Origin: Nonomuraea soli
GTDB lineage: Bacteria; Actinomycetota; Actinomycetes; Streptosporangiales; Streptosporangiaceae
DNA: 64,000 nucleotides
Direction of reading: 5' to 3'
Assembly: GCF_013761175.1 (NCBI RefSeq)
Contig: NZ_JACDUR010000004.1
Location: 310,001-374,000 of the forward strand
In this document: piece by piece, positions 59,067 to 64,000 of the stretch
Numbering within the stretch: position 1 is the stretch's first letter
Layout: every line of letters starts with the position of its first letter
Position numbers and translations under genes: made by a program
The notes under the pieces: generated by a model
Seen by the model: only the letters and a program-made list of their open reading frames with translations
What the model was told of the DNA's origin: nothing
Database searches by the model: none

Positions 59067-59849
59067 GTGAAGCTCGGCCGTGTTCACCGATGGGCGATCG
59101 CCGCCCCCGTCGCCCTCGCGCTGGCCGTACTGTCCGGATGCGGCACGAGCGAGCCGTCCGCCGCGGGCGGACCGGCCAAGGAGCTCACCGTCTTCGCCGC
59201 CGCCTCGCTGACCGGCACGTTCACCGAGCTCGGCAAGACCTTCGAAGCCGCGCACCCCGGAGTCACGGTGAGGTTCAACTTCGGCTCCAGCGCGACGCTG
59301 GCCCAGCAGATCGTCCAGGGCGCCCCCGCCGACGTGTTCGCCGCGGCCAGCCCGGCGACCATGAAGACCGTCACCGACGCCTCCCTGGCCGCCGCCTCGC
59401 CCGCCACGTTCGTGCGCAACAAGCTGCAGATCGCGGTCCCGGCCGCCAACCCGGCCAAGGTCGACGAGCTGAAGGACCTGTCCGACCCGGCCGTGAAGGT
59501 GGCGTTGTGCGCCGAGCAGGTGCCGTGCGGCGCCGCCGCGCTCAAGGCACTGGAGGCGGCCGGGGTGAAGGTCACGCCGGTCACGCTGGAACAGGACGTG
59601 AAGGCGACGCTCACCAAGGTCGAGCTGGGCGAGGTAGACGCGGCGCTGGTCTATACGACAGACGTGATCGCGTCGGCGGGCAAGGTGACCGGCATCGCCT
59701 TCCCCGAGGCCGACAAGGCGGTCAACGACTACCCGATCGTCACGCTGTCGAAGGCTCCGGCGGCGGAACTGGCCGGGCAGTTCGTCGAGCTGGTGTTGTC
59801 GCAGCAGGGCAGGGACGTGCTGACCAAGGCGGGCTTCGAGGCTCCCTGA
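59067..59849 (+). CDS. modA: Molybdate ABC transporter substrate-binding lipoprotein ModA (orphan)
   Basis: 260 residues from a GTG at 59067. Lipobox 'LAVLSGCGT' (Cys about 25). ModA signatures 'LTVFAAASLTGTFTELGKTF', 'VRFNFGSSATLAQQI' and 'GAPADVFAAASPATM' are clear, with 'VELGEVDAALVYTTDVIA' near the C-terminus. It would bind molybdate or tungstate. No modB or modC gene follows, which is unusual, so the permease and ATPase must be elsewhere, or the protein binds a different oxyanion. Confidence 0.88.
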   Translation: MKLGRVHRWAIAAPVALALAVLSGCGTSEPSAAGGPAKELTVFAAASLTGTFTELGKTFEAAHPGVTVRFNFGSSATLAQQIVQGAPADVFAAASPATMKTVTDASLAAASPATFVRNKLQIAVPAANPAKVDELKDLSDPAVKVALCAEQVPCGAAALKALEAAGVKVTPVTLEQDVKATLTKVELGEVDAALVYTTDVIASAGKVTGIAFPEADKAVNDYPIVTLSKAPAAELAGQFVELVLSQQGRDVLTKAGFEAP

Positions 59850-59942
59850 CGGTGTGCGCCCGGAGCTCCCAAACCGCGCACTCCAGGCACCGGTTCAGGC
59901 GGCTCCCAGGCTCGGCGTCGTCCCGGTACAGGGCGACCCCCC

Positions 59943-59969
59943 TACGGCACCGCCCCCGTGGGGGCCGTA
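59943..59969 (+). terminator. Hairpin downstream of modA
   Basis: GCCCCC-GT-GGGGGC (59952-59965) forms a tight stem, with flanking TACGG (59943-59947) and CCGTA (59965-59969) able to pair instead as an outer arm. It is about 100 nt past the modA stop and no T-tract follows. The surrounding 59850-60102 holds no convincing gene. Confidence 0.4.
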
Positions 59970-60102
59970 TCGGGACGAGCCTAAGCCGGGGGAGCCCCGC
60001 ACACCCATGACCAAACGCGCCAATACCCTCCAATTTGGTGCCACCATGTCAAAAGTCCTGACTTATGGCGTGATGTGCGGCGCATTGTTACGATCTCCGC
60101 CC

Positions 60103-61056
60103 GTGGAGGAAGCGACGGATTGCATCCTGCTGCCCAAGCTCCTGATCGAGACATCAGGCCTGGACCCCGAGCGGACAGCGGAACACGTGGGCATCCCCGG
60201 CTGGGCCATGGGCACCGACCACGCCGCGGTCGCCAGCGCCTGCTACCTGCGCACCTGGGAACTCGTCGAGCACGCCGTAGGACGCTCCGACATCGGCCTG
60301 GTGATCGCCCAGCACTACGTCGTCGGCGCGCTCGGGCTCTACGACTACCTGTTCATCACCGCGCCGACCATGGCCGAAGGCTTCGCCGCCACCGGAATGT
60401 TCATGGACACGGTGAGCACCAACTGGCATTTCGAGCCCGGCACGGAGACCGAGCAGGAGATCTCCTTCAACGTCCAGCTCAGAAGCGGCGGCGGCCGGGG
60501 CGGCGAACTGGCCATGCAGTTCGGGCTCGCCGGCGTCTTCAGCCGCGCCCGCAGGGTCACCGGCCGGCCCATCAGCCCGATCCGGGTCGCCTTCCGCCAG
60601 CGCGCGCCGCGGCACCAGGAGTCGTTCCGCGCCGCCTTCGGCTCCGGCGAGATCGAGTTCGGTGCCCCGGTCGACTCGGTCACGCTGCGCAAGGCCGACA
60701 TGCGCCTGCCCTTCCTCGGAGCCGACCCGCTGCTGGGGAACATCCTGCGGCGCTATGCCGAAACCCTCACGCCGCCACCCGCCGCGACCACCTGGCTCGA
60801 CCGCTTCCGCCAAACCGCCGCCGCCTCCCTCGGCGCGGGCCCGTCGTTGAACGGCGTGGCGGCACGGCTGGGGGTAAGCCCGCGCACGCTGCAGCGCCGC
60901 CTCGCGGAGGCGGGGACGACGTGGCGGGTGGAACTGGACCGGTTGAGGCGAGCGGAGTTCGAGCGGGGGCAGGGAGCGGGGGCGGCGGACCTCACGCGAC
61001 GGCTGGGGTACGCGGACGCCCGCTCGTTGTCCCGCGCGGTGCGGCGGTGGCGGTAG
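60103..61056 (+). CDS. AraC-family transcriptional regulator
   Basis: 317 residues if started at the GTG at 60103. N-terminal arabinose-binding-like (PF12625-type) domain ('LLPKLLIETSGLDPERTAEH', 'YLRTWELVEHAVGRSDIGLV', 'DYLFITAPTMAEGFAATGMF') and a C-terminal AraC HTH ('PSLNGVAARLGVSPRTLQRR', 'LTRRLGYADARSLSRAVRRW'). TACGAT at 60089-60094 would be a -10 box placing transcription start on this GTG (leaderless). ATGs at 60007 and 60046 in the same frame have no ribosome-binding sites and extend beyond the conserved domain. Target genes unknown. Confidence 0.82.
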   Translation: MEEATDCILLPKLLIETSGLDPERTAEHVGIPGWAMGTDHAAVASACYLRTWELVEHAVGRSDIGLVIAQHYVVGALGLYDYLFITAPTMAEGFAATGMFMDTVSTNWHFEPGTETEQEISFNVQLRSGGGRGGELAMQFGLAGVFSRARRVTGRPISPIRVAFRQRAPRHQESFRAAFGSGEIEFGAPVDSVTLRKADMRLPFLGADPLLGNILRRYAETLTPPPAATTWLDRFRQTAAASLGAGPSLNGVAARLGVSPRTLQRRLAEAGTTWRVELDRLRRAEFERGQGAGAADLTRRLGYADARSLSRAVRRWR

Positions 61057-61460
61057 GGCTTGGCTTCAGGGTGTGCCATTGCCTGCGCGAAGGCTGTCTT
61101 CACGCTTCCACCCGCTCCGCTCACGTGCCATCACACGTTGACGTCGTCATCGGAGTGACCTGCACCCACCCGCCGGCGTCGCATGCTTGAACAACGCCGA
61201 GATCGACCGCCGAAACCGCGCCTGCGACGACGGACCCTGCAACCGCCCGTCAAGCTCGCCCTGCTCCCGTGTGGTCCTACGCCTTGATCCGGCAATCTCC
61301 AAACAACGAAGCGCCCGGCGACACCGAATCAACGGCAACGACCGGGGGGTCCGGGGGCCGGAAGGCCCCCGGCAGGGGGTCTTGGGGGGCTGGGCCCCCC
61401 AATGAGGGGAGCCCGAGCCCGCCCCGCGCCGAAGGCGCACGACCCGCGAGGCCCATGCCG
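61057..61460. other. 404-bp spacer with hairpins, no gene
   Basis: No ORF in this spacer shows conserved features; the open frames are low-complexity and Arg/Pro-rich. Two long hairpins occupy 61351-61402, toward the converging PBP gene. The upstream part (61057-61340) has no promoter, repeat or RNA motif that I can support. Confidence 0.5.
61351..61402. terminator. Double GC hairpin between AraC and PBP genes
   Basis: Stem 1: CCGGGGGCC (61351-61359), loop GGAA, GGCCCCCGG (61364-61372). Stem 2: TTGGGGGGC (61382-61390), loop TGG, GCCCCCCAA (61394-61402). Both stems are perfect 9-bp palindromes. They would stop transcription from both sides. Motifs of this G-run/C-run type recur between actinobacterial genes. 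Confidence 0.65.
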
Positions 61461-62942
61461 TCAGGGGAGGGTGGTGGGCAGCCCGTTGAGGAAGCGTGCC
61501 GCGATGGGTGCCGCCACCGCCGACCCCGCGCCCCCGCCCTCCACCACCACGGCGAATGCCAGATCCCCCCGGTACCCGATGAACCAGGCGTGCGACGGCG
61601 GTTCCGCCCCCGACCCGTACTCCGCCGTCCCCGTCTTGCCGGCCGTTCCGTCAGGGAAGGGCACCGAGTGCGCCGTCCCTTCTGTCACCACGGCGGGCAT
61701 GAGCGACCGCAGGGCCTTGAGCACCGGCGGCTCGAGGGTGCGGGTGGCGGGCTGGTCGGCGAGGAGGTCGGCGGGCAGGAGCCGGGGCGGGCGCCAGGTG
61801 CCGTCGGCGATGGCGGCGGCGACGGCGGCCATGTTGAGCGGGCTGGCCAGCACTCTGCCCTGCCCGATGGAGGCGGAGGCGAGGTCGGTGGCGTCCTTGG
61901 GGGCCGGGAAGTCGGCTCGTACGGCGGGCACGCCGGGGTTGATGGGCACGCCGAATCCGAAGTCCCCGGCGACCTTGGCCAGCCGCGAGGCGCCGAGGTC
62001 GGCGACGGTCATGGCGCCGAAGGTCGTGTTGCACGAGTGCGCGAACGCGTCGCGGAAGGGCAGTGTGCCGTAGTCGCGGAATTTGGCGTTGTGGAACGGG
62101 AAGCCGCCGATGTTCTGCTCGGCCGGGCATTGCACGGTCTGTTCGGCGGAGACGCCGTCGGCGACGAGGGCGGAGGCGGTGACGACCTTGAAGGTCGATC
62201 CGGGCGGGTATTTGCCCATCAGCGCCCGGTCGAAGCCGCCCCGGTTGTTGACCACTGCGAGGATCTCGCCGGTCGACGAGCGCAGGGCGACGAGGGAGGC
62301 GGGTGCGTCCACGTCCTCCAGGGCTCGGGCTCCGGCGCGGTGCACGCGCAGGTCGAGTGTGGTGCGGATGGACGGGCGATTCTTGACGGAGGTGGCGGCG
62401 AGGGTCCTGACCAGCCGGTCGCCCTGGTAGACGGCCAGCCGCGAGCTGCTGGCGCCGCCGTCTTCGTCCTTCAGCCCGGCGACGATCTGCTGGACCGATC
62501 CCGGGACGTCGCCCGTGTCGATCCTGGCTCCGGTGGCCGACAGGATGGGCACCTTCTCCTGCGAGGTGAGCAGCCGCAGGCGCCGTCCCGGCTTGAGGTC
62601 GGGCTGGATGGTGGCGGGTGTCCAGGACACCTTCCAGGTGCGGTCGTGCTCGATGAGGGTCAGCTTGTGCGTGTAGGAGAGCGTGCCGACGCGTGCGGTG
62701 AAGGCGCCGTCGGCTCCTGCTTCGATGGTCATCTTCGGCAGCCCCCGGTGCCAGGGGACGAAGTCGGCGGGTGGCTCGGCCACCAGGGCCTTCATCGCCG
62801 GATAGTCTCGCCGCCCCCAGGCCGACAGGTAGGCGGCGGCGGTCTCCTCGGGGGATCCTTCGGTCCTGGTGAACCATACGACCCCCGCGGCGGCGACCAG
62901 AGGCACCACCAGCCCTGCTGCGATGTAACGTCCCTTCCCCAT
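61461..62942 (-). CDS. Penicillin-binding transpeptidase with NTF2-like N-terminal domain
   Basis: 493 residues from the ATG at 62942. One N-terminal membrane anchor (about 5-25). An NTF2/MecA_N-like domain ('SPEETAAAYLSAWGRRDYPA', about 30-130) precedes a transpeptidase domain with catalytic Ser/Lys 'PPGSTFKVVTASAL', SxN 'FAHSCNTTFGA' and KTG 'GTAGKTGTAEYG'. Class B-like enzyme that cross-links peptidoglycan; the MecA_N-type domain is also found in beta-lactam-tolerant PBPs. It is divergent from the LysR gene. The GTG upstream would add residues not typical of the family. Confidence 0.9.
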   Translation of the reverse strand: MGKGRYIAAGLVVPLVAAAGVVWFTRTEGSPEETAAAYLSAWGRRDYPAMKALVAEPPADFVPWHRGLPKMTIEAGADGAFTARVGTLSYTHKLTLIEHDRTWKVSWTPATIQPDLKPGRRLRLLTSQEKVPILSATGARIDTGDVPGSVQQIVAGLKDEDGGASSSRLAVYQGDRLVRTLAATSVKNRPSIRTTLDLRVHRAGARALEDVDAPASLVALRSSTGEILAVVNNRGGFDRALMGKYPPGSTFKVVTASALVADGVSAEQTVQCPAEQNIGGFPFHNAKFRDYGTLPFRDAFAHSCNTTFGAMTVADLGASRLAKVAGDFGFGVPINPGVPAVRADFPAPKDATDLASASIGQGRVLASPLNMAAVAAAIADGTWRPPRLLPADLLADQPATRTLEPPVLKALRSLMPAVVTEGTAHSVPFPDGTAGKTGTAEYGSGAEPPSHAWFIGYRGDLAFAVVVEGGGAGSAVAAPIAARFLNGLPTTLP

Positions 62943-62980
62943 GACCCCAGAGGACACCAGAGACCGGACATTGATGTCCA

Positions 62981-63022
62981 ATATCGATATCAGCCCCAGA
63001 GTCATATAAAAATGGATATATG
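62981..63022. promoter_or_regulatory. A+T-rich LysR/PBP intergenic region with inverted repeats
   Basis: ATATCGATAT (62981-62990) is a perfect 10-bp palindrome. CATATA (63003-63008) and TATATG (63017-63022) form a second symmetric pair that includes the LysR start codon. TATAAA (63005-63010) is a good -10 box that would place transcription start within 3 nt of the ATG at 63020, so the LysR mRNA may be leaderless. LysR proteins typically bind such A+T-rich interrupted palindromes. Confidence 0.5.
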
Positions 63023-63928
63023 GACCTGGTCAGGCACCTCCGCTACTTCGTGGTCGTCGCCGAGGAACTGCACTTCGGCAACGCCGCGATCCGGCTCGGC
63101 ATGGCCCAGCCGCCCCTCAGCCAGCGCATCAAGCGCCTCGAGACCGAGCTCGGCACCCGCCTGTTCGACCGCTCCGCCCGCCAGGTGCGCCTGACGGAGG
63201 CCGGCAGGCTCCTGCTCGGCGAGGCGCGCGAGATCGTCGCCCGCGTCGACCGGCTCAAGGAGCTGGCGCGCACCGGCGAGGGCACGGTGCTCAAGGTCGG
63301 TGTGCCGCCCGACCTGGCCGCCGCCGTGATCGCCGAGCTGGTGGCGGCCTTCCGCGAGGACAACCCGGAGGTACGGCTGGCGCCGGTGGAGCTGTGGACG
63401 GCCGAGCAGGTCGCGGCGCTGGCCGACGGGACGATCGACGCGGGCCTGGTCAGGCATCCGATCACCGCGGCGGGCCTGGGCTTCGGCCCGGCGCTGGTCC
63501 AGGTGCCCGGCGTGCTGCTGGCGGAGCAGGACCCGCTGGCGCGCTTCCGCGAGGTGCACCTGGCCGACCTGGCGGGGCGCGATCTGCTCATGCCTCCCGA
63601 GGACGGGCTGCTCGCGGAGACCCTGGCCGAGTGCCGCCGGCGCGGGTTCGTGCCCGCCCAGCTCCACCACGGTGTCGGGCTCGGGCTGGTGCTGGCGGGG
63701 GCGGCGGTGTCGTTCGGTGCTCCCGCCCAGGTGCCGGGGCTGGCGTGGCGACCGCTGCTCGGCTCGCCGCTCGCGTGGCGGGTCTCTACCGCCTGGCGTG
63801 CGGAGACGCCTATGATCGCCCAGTTCGCGGCGGCAGCCGTACGGACCTTGAAAGGCAGGGCCGGGATGAGCGATGAGGGTTCCGCGCCCGCGCGGCGGGT
63901 CAGCGGCCGTCCGGGGTTCCTGTCGTGA
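63020..63928 (+). CDS. LysR family transcriptional regulator
   Basis: 302 residues from the ATG at 63020. N-terminal winged HTH 'LRYFVVVAEELHFGNAAIRL' then 'GMAQPPLSQRIKRLETELGT', followed by a LysR substrate-binding domain ('VLKVGVPPDLAAAVIAELVA', 'GVLLAEQDPLARFREVHLAD'). The C-terminus is extended by a polar tail after 'AAAVRTLKGRAG'. It is divergent from the PBP and only 77 bp away, so it may regulate the PBP or the gene that follows. Effector unknown. Confidence 0.9.
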   Translation: MDLVRHLRYFVVVAEELHFGNAAIRLGMAQPPLSQRIKRLETELGTRLFDRSARQVRLTEAGRLLLGEAREIVARVDRLKELARTGEGTVLKVGVPPDLAAAVIAELVAAFREDNPEVRLAPVELWTAEQVAALADGTIDAGLVRHPITAAGLGFGPALVQVPGVLLAEQDPLARFREVHLADLAGRDLLMPPEDGLLAETLAECRRRGFVPAQLHHGVGLGLVLAGAAVSFGAPAQVPGLAWRPLLGSPLAWRVSTAWRAETPMIAQFAAAAVRTLKGRAGMSDEGSAPARRVSGRPGFLS

Positions 63929-63977
63929 GCCTCGGAAGGGATGGGGCCGGGGTTTCCGTCGTGAACCTCGAAAGGGA
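63911..63977. repeat. Imperfect direct repeat, two 31-bp copies, period 36
   Basis: CCGGGGTTCCTGTCGTGAGC+CTCGGAAGGGA (63911-63941) and CCGGGGTTTCCGTCGTGAAC+CTCGAAAGGGA (63947-63977) differ at four or five positions. Each copy holds a GTG triplet and a purine-rich tract, so the initiation region of the next gene is duplicated, as at moxR. Confidence 0.7.
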
Positions 63978-63984
63978 GTTCCGG

Positions 63985-64000
63985 ATGGCCGGGGTCGACG
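63985..64000 (+). CDS. Start of the next gene (partial)
   Basis: The frame is open from the GTG at 63925 (GTGA overlap with the LysR stop) to the window end. The ATG at 63985 has AAAGGGAG 6 nt upstream and reads MAGVD; GTGs at 63925 and 63961 are alternative starts. Only a few codons are visible, so no family can be assigned. Confidence 0.4.

Noticed and set aside
59854..60102. N-terminal extension of the AraC regulator
   Set aside because: The extra 83 residues are Pro-rich and encode through a hairpin; the conserved domain begins after 60103 and a -10 box lies just before it.
61187..61405. 72-codon ORF downstream of the AraC gene
   Set aside because: It crosses both terminator-like hairpins, is Arg/Pro/Gly-rich and has no ribosome-binding site.

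Overview
This is a very GC-rich actinobacterial chromosome segment. The gene order mtrA-mtrB-lpqB-comF-hpf-response regulator-secA-Rv3235-like, the DasR-type GlcNAc/PTS locus, the carbohydrate ABC transporter without its own ATPase, and the many GTG starts, ATGA/GTGA overlaps and apparently leaderless genes all fit this. The gene content resembles Streptosporangiales (Nonomuraea, Microbispora or Streptosporangium relatives). That placement is inferred from gene content and is not tested. I saw no tRNA, rRNA, CRISPR array, transposase or phage gene, so the window looks like ordinary vertically inherited chromosome with accessory blocks.

Layout. (1) 1-6914: a membrane/AAA module (RDD start, SpoIIM family, DUF58, MoxR, DUF4350, DUF4129, multispanning protein), mostly one minus-strand operon with 4-bp overlaps and a 33-codon bridging ORF. 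(2) 7163-14275: MtrA/MtrB/LpqB envelope signalling, ComF, a 626-bp hairpin-rich leader that probably holds a raiA-type RNA, the hibernation factor HPF, and an orphan NarL-type regulator behind a coupled 28-codon ORF. (3) 14334-29173: a predicted island for importing and breaking down an acidic (uronic-acid-like) polysaccharide. It has an enolase-superfamily enzyme, a GntR/LacI regulator, a sugar ABC importer, Gfo/Idh oxidoreductase, TIM-barrel isomerase, SDR, DapA-like aldolase, a giant heparinase II/III-fold lyase, a GNAT and a PL14-like lyase with CBM6. (4) 29218-36604: AlkX-like glycosylase, SecA and the Rv3235-like protein, interrupted by two small secreted proteins divergent from a transmembrane HTH protein. 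(5) 36764-45585: a complete GlcNAc-type PTS (two EIIC paralogues flanking a secreted chitin-binding protease, DasR, SIS-type deaminase, EIIB, EIIA, HPr, EI) centred on a 24-bp palindromic dre-like operator. (6) 45590-55172: a WXG-like gene pair, NagZ-like GH3 lipoprotein, lipoprotein serpin, three HAD proteins, DUF6912, and a zinc-ribbon/membrane/pentapeptide trio. (7) 55219-64000: a DUF2089/SHOCT/DUF1707 operon, cytochrome P450 with divergent TetR, orphan ModA, AraC regulator, penicillin-binding protein, LysR regulator and the start of one more gene.

How it fits together. Regions 3 and 5 are carbohydrate-scavenging systems, for an acidic polysaccharide and for chitin/GlcNAc; GlcNAc can also come from the GH3 enzyme. 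Regions 1, 2 and 4 handle envelope homeostasis, dormancy and protein export. The least explained parts are the transmembrane HTH/secreted-peptide cluster (34035-36115), the WXG-like pair (45590-47652), the zinc-ribbon/membrane/pentapeptide trio (52920-55172) and several short tandem-repeat tracts between genes.
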